A stretch of 64,000 nt of DNA from Arcticibacterium luteifluviistationis (lineage in GTDB: Bacteria; Bacteroidota; Bacteroidia; Cytophagales; Spirosomataceae), in contig NZ_CP029480.1 of NCBI RefSeq assembly GCF_003258705.1, forward strand, positions 2,666,001 through 2,730,000, written 5' to 3'. Of this stretch, positions 47,092 through 57,977 are shown piece by piece; positions within the stretch are counted from its first letter, which is position 1, and each line of letters opens with the position of its first letter. Position numbers and translations under genes: made by a program. The notes under the pieces were generated by a model. It ran no database searches. It worked only from the letters and a program-made list of their open reading frames with translations, and was not told the DNA's origin.

Positions 47092-47145
47092 GCATCTGTT
47101 GATGTGTTTATAACCGATAAAACAATTTAAAATTTAATAAAAACT

Positions 47146-47421
47146 ATGTCAGTAAACGTGAAACCCTTAGCGGACAGAGTATTAGTAGAAGCTTCGGCTG
47201 CTGAAGAAAAAACAGCATTCGGAATCATCATACCTGATACTGCAAAAGAAAAACCTCAAAAAGGAATTGTAGTGGCTGTAGGCCCAGGAAAAAAAGATGA
47301 ACCAGTTACTGTAAAAGTTGGTGATAATGTACTTTATGGCAAATATTCTGGCACAGAGCTTACTGTAGAAGGAAAGGAGTATTTGATCATGCGTGAATCA
47401 GATATTTTCGCAATAGTATAA
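47146..47421 (+). CDS. groES: Co-chaperonin GroES
   Basis: 91 residues. [11 protein letters not shown], the mobile loop [21 protein letters not shown] and VGPGKKD are standard; the heptamer caps GroEL. The start is 255 nt after secG, behind a separate control region. It is followed by groEL after 106 nt, so the two form the usual operon. Confidence 0.98.
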   Translation: MSVNVKPLADRVLVEASAAEEKTAFGIIIPDTAKEKPQKGIVVAVGPGKKDEPVTVKVGDNVLYGKYSGTELTVEGKEYLIMRESDIFAIV

Positions 47422-47527
47422 GGTTTAGACACCGTTATAACCTGACCCAAAGGAAAGGAATGAAAAGTCAACCTAGTTTATAGACTAGGAAACTAAATTA
47501 TTCAAAACATAAAATTTTAAAGAAATC

Positions 47528-49162
47528 ATGGCAAAACAAATTCACTTCGATACCGAAGCTAGAGATAGAATGAAAAAGGGAATTGACACCCTTGCCAATG
47601 CTGTCAAAGTAACATTAGGACCAAAAGGAAGAAATGTTATCATAGATAAAAAATTTGGTTCTCCTGCTATCACTAAAGATGGTGTTACAGTAGCCAAAGA
47701 AATTGAGCTTAAAGATGTTATTGAAAACATGGGAGCTCAGTTAGTTAAAGAAGTTGCTTCTAAAACTGCTGACCAAGCTGGTGACGGTACTACTACTGCT
47801 ACTGTATTGGCTCAAGCCATTTACACTATTGGTGCTAAAAACGTAGCAGCTGGTGCAAACCCAATGGATCTTAAAAGAGGTATTGACAAAGCCGTAACTG
47901 CTGTAGTAGCTAGTTTGGCAAAGCAGTCAAATGCTATCTCTACTTCTAAAGAAGTAACTCAAGTAGCTTCTATTTCTGCAAACAACGACATCGAAATCGG
48001 TCAAATGATTTCTGATGCAATGGATAAAGTAGGAAAAGAAGGTGTAATTACTGTAGAGGAAGCTCGTGGAACTGAAACCGAAGTAAAAACGGTAGAAGGA
48101 ATGCAGTTTGACAGAGGTTACCTTTCTCCATACTTTGTAACTAATGCAGAGAAAATGGATGCTGAAATGGAGAACCCATTCATCCTTATTTCTGAGAAGA
48201 AAGTTTCTTCAATGAAAGAACTTCTTCCAGTATTAGAGGCGGTTGCTCAAACTTCTCGTCCTTTAATGATTATTGCAGAAGATGTTGACGGTGAAGCTCT
48301 TGCTACACTTGTAGTTAACAAAATCCGTGGTTCATTGAAAATCTGTGCTGTTAAGGCTCCAGGTTTTGGTGACAGAAGAAAAGCAATGTTAGAAGACATC
48401 GCTGTTTTAACTGGCGGAACTGTAATCTCTGAAGAAAGAGGATTCAAATTAGAAAATGCTGACATCACATTATTGGGTCAAGCAGAAAAAATCATCGTAG
48501 ACAAAGACAATACAACTATTGTTAATGGAAGTGGTGATAAAGAAGCTATCTCTGGAAGAGTTAATCAAATCAAAGCACAGATTGAAACTACTACATCTGA
48601 CTATGATAGAGAGAAACTTCAAGAGCGTTTAGCTAAACTTTCTGGTGGTGTTGCCATTATTTATATTGGTGCTGCTACAGAGGTTGAAATGAAAGAGAAG
48701 AAAGATAGAGTAGACGATGCTCTTCATGCTACCCGTGCGGCAGTAGAAGAAGGTATTGTAGCTGGTGGTGGGGTTGCCCTTATCAGAGCTCAAGCTGCTC
48801 TTGAAGGTCTTGAAGGTGCTAATGCCGATGAAAAAACTGGTATTGCAATCATCAGACAAGCTATCGAATCTCCATTAAGAACTATCGTTGCTAACTGTGG
48901 CGGAGAAGGTTCTGTAGTGGTTATGGAAGTTAAAAACGGTATAGGAGCTTATGGCTACAATGCTCGTGAAGACAAATACGAAGATCTTATTAAGGCGGGT
49001 ATTATTGACCCAACTAAAGTAACTCGTTTGGCTCTTGAAAACGCAGCATCTATTTCTGGTATGTTATTAACTACAGAAGCTGTAGTTTCTGATATTCCTG
49101 AAGAGAAATCAGATATGGGTGGTCATGGTCATCCAGGTGGCGGAATGGGCGGAATGATGTAA
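47528..49162 (+). CDS. groEL: Chaperonin GroEL
   Basis: 544 residues. [36 protein letters not shown], the ATP-site [13 protein letters not shown] with its catalytic Asp, and the Gly/Met-rich tail ending GGGMGGMM are all present; the His/Gly tail (GGHGHPGG) is typical of the phylum. It folds cytoplasmic proteins with GroES. Codon use is strongly biased, as expected for a highly expressed gene. A terminator lies just after the stop. Confidence 0.99.
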   Translation: MAKQIHFDTEARDRMKKGIDTLANAVKVTLGPKGRNVIIDKKFGSPAITKDGVTVAKEIELKDVIENMGAQLVKEVASKTADQAGDGTTTATVLAQAIYTIGAKNVAAGANPMDLKRGIDKAVTAVVASLAKQSNAISTSKEVTQVASISANNDIEIGQMISDAMDKVGKEGVITVEEARGTETEVKTVEGMQFDRGYLSPYFVTNAEKMDAEMENPFILISEKKVSSMKELLPVLEAVAQTSRPLMIIAEDVDGEALATLVVNKIRGSLKICAVKAPGFGDRRKAMLEDIAVLTGGTVISEERGFKLENADITLLGQAEKIIVDKDNTTIVNGSGDKEAISGRVNQIKAQIETTTSDYDREKLQERLAKLSGGVAIIYIGAATEVEMKEKKDRVDDALHATRAAVEEGIVAGGGVALIRAQAALEGLEGANADEKTGIAIIRQAIESPLRTIVANCGGEGSVVVMEVKNGIGAYGYNAREDKYEDLIKAGIIDPTKVTRLALENAASISGMLLTTEAVVSDIPEEKSDMGGHGHPGGGMGGMM

Positions 49163-49186
49163 TTCATTCTCAATTCTGAGACTTAT

Positions 49187-49225
49187 AAAAAAAGGGGTTG
49201 GCCAATATTGGTCAACCTCTTTTTT
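49187..49225 (+). terminator. Terminator of groESL
   Basis: A 12-bp stem (GGGGTTGGCCAA and TTGGTCAACCTC, with two G-T pairs) flanked by A-runs upstream and six T downstream, 31 nt after the groEL stop. Confidence 0.9.
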
Positions 49226-49268
49226 GTTTTCGTGTACTTTAGCACAATATTTGTATATAAACTTGACG

Positions 49269-50108
49269 ATGAAAAAGGAACACTTGTTTACAATGTATAA
49301 ACCGCTTTTATTTTCAATACTTATCTTCTCTGTTGGCTGCAATAAAGTAGTTGATTTGAATATCATCCCTTTTGATGGAGAAGATGATCAGGCCGTAGTA
49401 ATTAGTAACGATTGTAAAATCAAGACCCTTGAGAGTTCCGATGGTTTGACATTTGCGGTAGAATACGATGATGACAAACCACTCACTATTAAGGGTAATT
49501 TACCTAGCTTTGACAAATTCTTATATAATGGAAATCTCCTGACTGGGGCTCAACTTTCTGTTGACCCAAGCTCTCAAATCATTTTCACCTTTGACGGAAA
49601 AGGAAATTTATCTAGAATAAACTTCAAAGGTTCTGACGCTAGAGGTCCATTTGACTACCCTACCACAATGACCTACGATGCCAAAAACAGATTAACAGCA
49701 CTATCGCTTAGTCTTCCTATTTTTAATCAGCCGGCTGATGTAGAATTAGAATATAATGCCGATGATAACATTACTAAAGTAGTTAGGAAAACAGACTTCT
49801 TTGACGAGACACTACTAGTCAATCATACTTTTGATGACAAAAAAAGCCCATTTTTAGACCAAAGATTGGGGCAAATACTCTCTTACTTTATGGTATACAC
49901 CTTAATTCAAGGTGATAACAACTACACTAACTTTCTTAATAAGAATAATGTAACCTCTTCCACCATTACAAATGACAATGGCAAAACAGAATTGTCTACT
50001 GAATACACCTATGACCAAAACGACTACCCTACTCAGGCAGACATTGTAAAGGTTTTTCAAGGTAGAATCAGACAGGCGTCAGGAAGTTATACTTATAAGT
50101 GTAATTAG
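49269..50108 (+). CDS. Lipoprotein with YD-like motifs, unknown function
   Basis: 279 residues from ATG 49269; a lipobox SVGC24 follows a hydrophobic run, so it is an outer-membrane or periplasmic lipoprotein. The body repeats a short pattern like YDAKNRLTALS, YNADDNITKVV and YTYDQNDYPTQAD that recalls YD/RHS repeats and several Bacteroidota DUF lipoproteins. No enzyme motif. The frame can be extended upstream to a TTG at 49224, but that lies in the groEL terminator; ATG 49293 is another possible start. It lies in a monocistronic position between two terminators. Confidence 0.75.
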   Translation: MKKEHLFTMYKPLLFSILIFSVGCNKVVDLNIIPFDGEDDQAVVISNDCKIKTLESSDGLTFAVEYDDDKPLTIKGNLPSFDKFLYNGNLLTGAQLSVDPSSQIIFTFDGKGNLSRINFKGSDARGPFDYPTTMTYDAKNRLTALSLSLPIFNQPADVELEYNADDNITKVVRKTDFFDETLLVNHTFDDKKSPFLDQRLGQILSYFMVYTLIQGDNNYTNFLNKNNVTSSTITNDNGKTELSTEYTYDQNDYPTQADIVKVFQGRIRQASGSYTYKCN

Positions 50109-50159
50109 ACAGGTGCGGCTTCAGCTTAATTATAAGTACATTTTTTCTGTACTACCTAG

Positions 50160-50211
50160 ACAGAACTTTTAAAAGGACTAATTCTAACCTCCTTTTAAAA
50201 CTTCTGTTTTT
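50160..50211 (+). terminator. Large terminator hairpin downstream of the lipoprotein gene
   Basis: 18-nt arms (left ACAGAACTTTTAAAAGGA, right TCCTTTTAAAACTTCTGT) with one mismatch and a 12-nt loop, followed by four T. Unusually long for a simple terminator. Confidence 0.75.
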
Positions 50212-50281
50212 AACTAAATAGAATATAAGAATTGGCTTTCTGCTACCGAGTAGGAATATATTAGTAGCGAGAGTTCTCCGT

Positions 50282-50303
50282 AAAAAGCTTACAGCTTTTT
50301 TTC
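50282..50303 (+). terminator. Second terminator-like hairpin upstream of pyrG
   Basis: AAAAAGCT - TAC - AGCTTTTT continuing into T. It could be a back-up terminator for the lipoprotein transcript or a leader structure if transcription starts upstream of it. Confidence 0.5.
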
Positions 50304-50543
50304 ATTTTAGTGAAAAACTAAAACCATGACAACCGCTCCATAAAAAATATCACTGCCTTTAGATATTTCCTTTATATCGAAGTCAGATTAAAGAAAAAAA
50401 AACTCAGATTAATATTTTCTAACATACCCTACCCCATTGACCTTCAAGCTTAATACACCCACTGACGGTAGTATAAATCTGGACTTTGAGTTTTTATATT
50501 CCTATTTCCTTAAATAATTCAAGCCTTTTTCAACAAAAACGAC

Positions 50544-50551
50544 TACTTTTG
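50544..50551 (+). promoter_or_regulatory. Probable -7 element of pyrG
   Basis: TACTTTTG, a perfect TAnnTTTG, 37 nt upstream of the pyrG start. No good -33 box is visible. The short C/T-poor leader shows no obvious attenuator. Confidence 0.5.
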
Positions 50552-50570
50552 TATCCCGTAATCAGACTAA

Positions 50571-52220
<1,650 letters not shown>

Positions 52221-52438
52221 GAGAATAGTTTTTCAAAGTTGCTGATATACTTTGTTAAACTTTTAAAGATAATTGGGATAAAGAAATCGACTTCAAATTA
52301 CTGACTTAGATATGAGTATGGGCACAAGAAACAATAATGGTGCTAATTCTTCCATTGAAATAAAAGGAATTCGTGCTTATCATTGTGCCATGCAACCCTT
52401 ACTTATATCTTTAGTTATAAATCTTTGAAATATGGAAT

Positions 52439-52675
52439 ATGGAGCACGAACTTAAAATATTACCACAGTACTTTGAAGAAGTAAAGAATAGAAACAAAAC
52501 CTTTGAATTAAGGGAAGATCATAGGAATTATAAAGTAGGTGATACCCTCAGACTGCTTGAATTTGATAATGACCAATATACAGGCCGAGCATGTAACAGA
52601 ACAATCTTATACATACTAAAAGATGTTGAACAGTACGGTCTTAAAAAAGGTTTTGTGATACTGGCTATGAAATAG
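52439..52675 (+). CDS. DUF3850 (ASCH/PUA-like) small protein
   Basis: 78 residues covering the whole domain: HELKILPQYFEEVKNRNKTFELREDHRNYKVGDTLRLLEF and a final strand KKGFVILAMK. DUF3850 is a PUA-like RNA-binding fold, frequent in phages and mobile elements. The gene is isolated in a 0.9-kb gene-poor stretch, so it may be a leftover of an acquired element. The role is unknown; nucleic-acid binding follows only from the fold. Confidence 0.85.
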   Translation: MEHELKILPQYFEEVKNRNKTFELREDHRNYKVGDTLRLLEFDNDQYTGRACNRTILYILKDVEQYGLKKGFVILAMK

Positions 52676-53098
52676 TATTATATTTTTTACAACATTTGAG
52701 TTTCTGCTAGCAATTGGAATTTTAATCTTGATAGGACTTTATCTATGTACTACAAGTTTATATCTAAGTGGTTCTAAAGCAAATTTGAATTCCATTGGGT
52801 TTGACTGGCTAAACCGTTATTGTGTCTTAGGCATTTAATTTTCACGACATATCACTACATAATGACGACCACCTCAAACATATTTGGATCGTTTGTTGTA
52901 ATTAATATAATAGGGGAGTTTATAAAAGTAAATAAATGCTTCTTTGGGTGGGGATTATCTCATCGAATTATAGACTTACCTATAAAAACGTGCTATGTTA
53001 AAGGTTTTGGCTTTTAGCGTAAAAAAAAAGAAAATTTTGGGTCGATTAGCGGAAATGCATTTAATGTTTTAAACCACTAATCATTTTAATCCTAGCAA
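52676..53098. other. 423-base AT-rich gap with possible decayed small genes
   Basis: No complete convincing gene. One frame from about 52695 to 52838 reads as a hydrophobic helix followed by NSIGFDWLNRY and a stop, but has no ATG. A second, 52862-53017, starts with ATG and encodes about 51 residues (INIIGEFIKVNKCFFGWGL inside) with no known relatives. Both may be remnants of an element that also brought the DUF3850 gene. Confidence 0.4.
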
Positions 53099-55717
53099 AT
53101 GAGAAATTTCCTAATAATACTAAGTGCTTTAGTTTTTACAAATACCCAACTTTATTCGCAAAATATCAGTATTGAGCGTCCTGGTTCTCCATTGTGCAAT
53201 GGTCAAAAGACTTATATTCACTTTGACACCACTGGGGTATTTGACGCTAGCGAAGAGTTTATTTTATTTAGCTTAAACTTTTCTGGCGAAAGAACCGAGA
53301 TTGGCAGAACGCAGCTTGACAGCATAGCTGTTACAGCTACATTTTCGTCCGATATTTTTGTACAGTCTTCTGTTACCGCAATATCTTCGGATACCATAAA
53401 CCTAAGTGTTGACTCATTTACAGGTTTGTTTATGACCTATGCCATAGAACCCGTTTGTGAAGGATACTCGAATACACTGGAAATATATACTGGATTAGTG
53501 GCTGGCGATGACATTACATGGAGAAAAGACAATCAAGTAATAGCCAATGCTAAAGAAAACATATACCTAGCAAAAGAGTCTGGCACATATACAGCAAAAG
53601 TTCAACGTGGGAAATGTACCTATGAAGTTGGTGGAACTGCAAAAATAGAAATTGGCAGAATAAGGAAGGCTAATTTAAGCTCTACCTATGCCGCCGAAGT
53701 CTGTGATGGGTATTCTGTCAATATTAATGGAGATGTACCAAATATAGACAATCTTAGTTTTCAATGGCTTTATGAAGGTTTACCTATTGTAGGAGCTACT
53801 ACCAAAAACTATGCTGCCAAAGAAACAGGAAATTACCAATTAAGCACTACACAAGGTAGCTGTACCAGTGTATCTGATAATTTTAAAGTAAGAGTAGGCG
53901 GCTTAAGAGCAGGAAGTATCGTTACGCAGCCTATTGCTGCTGAAAATGGCGTCTTGTCTGTTTGCCATGACTTAAATGCAAACCTGAGCATTTCAAATTA
54001 TTTACAAAACAATGATGTATCGGTTTCTTGGTTAAAAGATGGTATTAAGGTGGCTTCAGGAAAAAGCATTTTTGTAAAAACGCCAGGAGAGTATCGATAC
54101 CGCTTAGAGCAAGGAAGCTGCGAAGTACTATCCATGCCCTTAAAAATTCAAAATACCGCAAAAATGCGTGCTTTTGATTTATTAACGTTCTCTGGTTCCA
54201 ACACTTGTGAAGGTCAAACTGCCAGCCTTTATGTCAAATCCAGAAACAGCACCATCAGTCAAAGCTCTTTTAACTTCAAACTCTATAAAGACAATGAGTT
54301 ACTAAACACAGTCCCCTTTCTGTTGGACGTACTTAGTATTTCTGAAAGTGGAAACTATCATTTAGAAGGTAGTTTTGGTGTAGAAACCTGCATTGTATCT
54401 TCTGACACACTTACTGTTAATATTTCAGGAGATACCATTCCTTTTGACATCTACCCTAACATTAGCGAAATCAAAACCTGCTCAGACTCTACTTTAATTG
54501 CAAACAACCTAAATCTTACAGGTATTGACGGGCCAACGGTAATTTATACTTGGAAAAAAGACGGTCAAGTGATTGGCAATTCCAACCAAAAAGCTTTGCT
54601 GGTCAAATCCAGCGGAAACTATAGCCTAACGGTTGAAGTAGATGGTGCTTGTACTTATCAGTCAAACCCATTGAAAGTAAGTCTTAATTCGCTGGATGCT
54701 AAAGTTATAACACCAGAGAACGGTTTGTGTGCTGAAAACTTAAACATTCTTAATGTCCAAATTGGCGAGAATGATGTCAGAACACAGAATGCCTATGGCA
54801 ATTTATTATTCAGCTCTGACATTAGTTATCAATGGTTTTTTGACCAGACAGCTTTGGGTACAAAAGCAACACAAACCATCAATAAGTCTGGCAATTATAA
54901 GCTAAGTTTAAAACATCAATCTTGTGAAATAGAAACCGCCCCTGTAAGCATTCAGCTTCTACAAATTAATAAAAGGCTTCTTCCTTTAGCTGACACCCTT
55001 AGTATTTGCCCGAATGGTGGTGTGACCTATATCTCTGCAGCTGCTATAGTGGATAGTTATCAATGGGTTAATGATAGTTTAAATGCTAGTTCAAACGCCT
55101 TTGAAATTTTGGCAGATAAAGTGGGTTCCTATAAAGTTTGGTTAGAAAAAGACGGTTGCGGTACGTTTTCAGATATCAAAACGATTAAAGCTACAAACGA
55201 AATTCCAACAGCTACTTTAAGCGGAGGAGAAACTATTCAAATAGGTAAAACATCTCAACTAGAAATCAACTTTACGGGCTCAGCCCCATGGACTTTAAGT
55301 ACCTCTGTGGGCGAAAACATCAACGTTAACAAATCACCCTACTTCTGGGAAGTTACTCCCTTAGAGACTACTGTTTATGATTTGACTACGGTTACAAATC
55401 CATGTGGCTTAGGCCAAACTTTTGGTAATGCCACTATCACGGTTTTGGTACTAGGGAATGAAGAGAATAAGATGGAAGGCTTGCTGGTTTATCCTAACCC
55501 GAGTAAAGACCACGTTCGTATAGAATTGAACCAAAAACCTAAGCAGCAGCCTGTGGTTAACCTCTTTAATATGAAAGGAGAGTTGTTAAAAACTGGGCTT
55601 ATTGCTGACAAAACTTTGGACATAGATATCAGCCATTTGAATGAAGGAAATTACCTCATCCGAGTAGTGTCTGAAAATCAGGTTATGACCAGAAAGATTA
55701 TCAAAAGAGGTTTTTAA
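53099..55717 (+). CDS. Large secreted Ig-like repeat protein with type IX sorting domain
   Basis: 872 residues: a signal peptide (MRNFLIILSALVFTNTQLYSQ) and about seven Ig-like repeats of 80-95 residues, each with a W-x-K/x-D-x strand, an SG-x-Y strand and a single Cys near the end (for example ITWRKDNQVIANAKEN..GTYTAKVQRGKC, VIYTWKKDGQVIGNS..GNYSLTVEVDGAC, SYQWVNDSLNASS..GSYKVWLEKDGC). The C-terminal sorting domain is VYPNPSKDHVRIELN...NEGNYLIRVVSENQVMTRKIIKRGF. It should be exported by the type IX system and attached to or released from the cell surface, as an adhesin or scaffold (inference). Its end overlaps mscS by 4 nt. Confidence 0.88.
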   Translation: MRNFLIILSALVFTNTQLYSQNISIERPGSPLCNGQKTYIHFDTTGVFDASEEFILFSLNFSGERTEIGRTQLDSIAVTATFSSDIFVQSSVTAISSDTINLSVDSFTGLFMTYAIEPVCEGYSNTLEIYTGLVAGDDITWRKDNQVIANAKENIYLAKESGTYTAKVQRGKCTYEVGGTAKIEIGRIRKANLSSTYAAEVCDGYSVNINGDVPNIDNLSFQWLYEGLPIVGATTKNYAAKETGNYQLSTTQGSCTSVSDNFKVRVGGLRAGSIVTQPIAAENGVLSVCHDLNANLSISNYLQNNDVSVSWLKDGIKVASGKSIFVKTPGEYRYRLEQGSCEVLSMPLKIQNTAKMRAFDLLTFSGSNTCEGQTASLYVKSRNSTISQSSFNFKLYKDNELLNTVPFLLDVLSISESGNYHLEGSFGVETCIVSSDTLTVNISGDTIPFDIYPNISEIKTCSDSTLIANNLNLTGIDGPTVIYTWKKDGQVIGNSNQKALLVKSSGNYSLTVEVDGACTYQSNPLKVSLNSLDAKVITPENGLCAENLNILNVQIGENDVRTQNAYGNLLFSSDISYQWFFDQTALGTKATQTINKSGNYKLSLKHQSCEIETAPVSIQLLQINKRLLPLADTLSICPNGGVTYISAAAIVDSYQWVNDSLNASSNAFEILADKVGSYKVWLEKDGCGTFSDIKTIKATNEIPTATLSGGETIQIGKTSQLEINFTGSAPWTLSTSVGENINVNKSPYFWEVTPLETTVYDLTTVTNPCGLGQTFGNATITVLVLGNEENKMEGLLVYPNPSKDHVRIELNQKPKQQPVVNLFNMKGELLKTGLIADKTLDIDISHLNEGNYLIRVVSENQVMTRKIIKRGF

Positions 55718-56535
55718 TTACCTATCTTGCCCAATTGTACACCTTCTGAATAAGCCATTTTTACATCATTTTCACTAAATGCTTTCTTAATTTCTTTGTT
55801 CAGATCGTAAGTTACTTCCCAGTAATCGTCAGGGTTAACAAAGGGCTTTACTCCTACCACCACAAAATGTGTTTCGTATTTTTCAATACCCACTAAAGGT
55901 GCCGGTTCTCGTATTATTTTGTCATTCTTTAACATCACTCCCTGTATTATTCCCTCTATTTTAGGGAAACTCTCTTCATAAGGCATGCTTACCTCTAACT
56001 CTAGGCGTATAGCTCCTTTCTTTGAAAAGTTGGTCACCACATTCTCTGTTATTTGACCATTAGGTATAATTAACGTCTTTTTCCCAGGTGTCCCTAAAAG
56101 GGTATTGAATATTTGTATTTCTTCTACCTTACCAAACTTCCCATCCAAGTCAATCCAGTCACCCACTTTATATGGCTTAAAAACCAAGATAATTATGCCC
56201 GAGGCAAAATTCCCTAGTCCGCCCTGCAAAGCCAAGCCTATTGCAAAACCAGCTGCCGCCAAAATGCCAACCAAGGCAGAAGTATCAAAACCTGCAATAC
56301 CGGCAGCAAAAAGAATAACAGACACTTTAAGAACCATGTCAAACATGGAAATCAAAAAAGTGGTAATTTCTGGCGAAAGTGTAGAATTTTCTAATCCGGA
56401 GTTAGCTATTTTTGAAATTTTCTTAATCACCCAAAAACCTATAAATAAGACCAGTATACCACCTATTAAACTTGGTGCATATTTTATGACTGTATCTGTA
56501 GCCATAGAAAGGTACTCCTTAATATCAATACTCAT
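55714..56535 (-). CDS. mscS: Small-conductance mechanosensitive channel family protein
   Basis: 273 residues. Three N-terminal helices (about 18-40, 62-84 and the pore helix 90-118 with GFAIGLALQGGLGNFASGIIILVFKPYKVGDWI) and the C-terminal beta domain with LIIPNGQI are typical of short MscS proteins. It releases solutes when membrane tension rises. The Gly/Ala packing pattern of the pore helix is intact. It faces away from the ceramidase-like gene, with 78 nt between starts. Confidence 0.94.
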   Translation of the reverse strand: MSIDIKEYLSMATDTVIKYAPSLIGGILVLFIGFWVIKKISKIANSGLENSTLSPEITTFLISMFDMVLKVSVILFAAGIAGFDTSALVGILAAAGFAIGLALQGGLGNFASGIIILVFKPYKVGDWIDLDGKFGKVEEIQIFNTLLGTPGKKTLIIPNGQITENVVTNFSKKGAIRLELEVSMPYEESFPKIEGIIQGVMLKNDKIIREPAPLVGIEKYETHFVVVGVKPFVNPDDYWEVTYDLNKEIKKAFSENDVKMAYSEGVQLGKIGN

Positions 56536-56613
56536 TATTGCTTTGTAATTTTGTAACCGATCTCTAAAATAACAAATTGTTGGTCAAGAAACTCAACAAT
56601 TTTAATAGCACTT

Positions 56614-57966
56614 ATGAAAATATTAAAAACTGTTTCCAAAATACTTCTTGGTCTGATTGCCTTTTTATTAGTGGTGGTACTTTCTATGGTCACCTATATT
56701 GACCGTACTCCTTACCAAGAAATGCCCTATTACAAGGCTTGGAAACAGAACTTGATCGACTTAGACATTAGTCAGGAAAGTTCTAATGATTCTTTAAAAG
56801 TAGGATGGGCTAAAATTAACATTACACCGAAAGACCCTATTCCGCTAGCTGGTTATGGAAAAAGAAGAGGTGCCTCCTATAGCTCCGTACATGATTCGGT
56901 CTTTGTAAGAACTATATTACTAGAAAAAGCTGGTGTTAAAACAGCTATGATAGCTGCAGATTTATTAATAGTACCACCTACTGTTAGTGAGTTAGTAAAA
57001 AACAAACTCACTAAAACAGGATTGAGTTTTGACCATATTTATTTTGGAGCCACTCATAGCCATAATAGCCTTGGTGCTTGGTATAACACTTTAGTAGGAA
57101 CTCTATTTGCAGGTAAATATGATTCAGAAATAGAGGAAATGATTGCTGACGAAATGGTCAATTCCATTTTAGCGGCGGACAAACAAATGGCAACAGCCAC
57201 TGTTACTTTTGAGAAAGATTTAGACAACCACGATATAAGAAACAGGATAATAGATGGCGGAAAAATTGAACCTTACATTCGCTCTTTAAGGTTCAAAACA
57301 AAGGATAAAACTGCTTTTTTAGCTACATACGCAGCTCATTCTACCGTTTTAAATGCTAGTACCGTTGACCTATCAAGAGATTACCCTGGCGTTTTGGTAG
57401 ACTCTTTAGAGAAAGGTTCTTTTGATTTTGCCATGTACATGGCTGGGGCGGTAGGAAGTATGGGGCCTATGGAAAAAGGGAAAACCGATTTTGACGAAGT
57501 CAATAACCAAGCATTAGGAGTGCTAGAAGAAATCTACTCTGAAAACGAGTTTGAATCAGTCTCTGAAAACCCTGAAGTGCTTTCTTTCCAAATTTCACTT
57601 CCTTTAAGAAAACCATCAGCAAGACTTACAGAAAATCTAGCTTTTAGGCCATGGGTTTTTAAATGGTTATTTGGAGATGCACCAAGTTTTATCAAAGTTC
57701 TTAAAATAGGAGATAATTTGATGATAGGTATGCCTTGTGACTTTTCGGGAGAACTTATGGAAAGTCTTGACAGCTATGCTAAAGCAAAGGGCTTAAATCT
57801 TATTATCACAAGCTTTAATGGCACCTATGCTGGTTATATCACAGCTGACGAACACTTTGACACAGAAACTTATGAAACATTTACCATGAGTTGGTTTGGC
57901 CCATATAATGGCGATTACTTTTCAGAAGCAACCAAAGACATCATTGACTTAGTGAGTAGCAAATAA
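56614..57966 (+). CDS. Neutral/alkaline non-lysosomal ceramidase-like membrane-anchored hydrolase
   Basis: 450 residues with an N-terminal anchor or signal (about 7-28, KILLGLIAFLLVVVLSMV). VGWAKINITPKDPIPLAGYGKRRG and the zinc-site GATHSHNS (His148, His150), then AYAAHSTVL and MYMAGAVGSMGP, match the N-terminal domain of neutral ceramidases (PF04734). It lacks the long C-terminal domain of full ceramidases (about 650-700 residues). Substrate may be a ceramide, since sphingolipids occur in Bacteroidota, or another N-acyl compound; not proven. Confidence 0.88.
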   Translation: MKILKTVSKILLGLIAFLLVVVLSMVTYIDRTPYQEMPYYKAWKQNLIDLDISQESSNDSLKVGWAKINITPKDPIPLAGYGKRRGASYSSVHDSVFVRTILLEKAGVKTAMIAADLLIVPPTVSELVKNKLTKTGLSFDHIYFGATHSHNSLGAWYNTLVGTLFAGKYDSEIEEMIADEMVNSILAADKQMATATVTFEKDLDNHDIRNRIIDGGKIEPYIRSLRFKTKDKTAFLATYAAHSTVLNASTVDLSRDYPGVLVDSLEKGSFDFAMYMAGAVGSMGPMEKGKTDFDEVNNQALGVLEEIYSENEFESVSENPEVLSFQISLPLRKPSARLTENLAFRPWVFKWLFGDAPSFIKVLKIGDNLMIGMPCDFSGELMESLDSYAKAKGLNLIITSFNGTYAGYITADEHFDTETYETFTMSWFGPYNGDYFSEATKDIIDLVSSK

Positions 57967-57977
57967 TTTTGTTACTC

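Noticed and set aside
46892-47145. CIRCE/HrcA operator upstream of groES
   Set aside because: The TTAGCACTC-N9-GAGTGCTAA repeat is not present in any degenerate form I can see.
49224-49268. Upstream extension of the YD-like lipoprotein to a TTG codon
   Set aside because: It starts at the T-tract of the groEL terminator and would put 15 extra residues before a good lipoprotein signal.
50382-50420. Direct repeat of CAGATTA in an A-rich stretch upstream of pyrG
   Set aside because: Only 7 bases in AT-rich sequence; likely chance.
52312-52428. 38-residue frame upstream of the DUF3850 gene
   Set aside because: Too short, no conserved look, and no ribosome-binding or promoter signal; could be chance.
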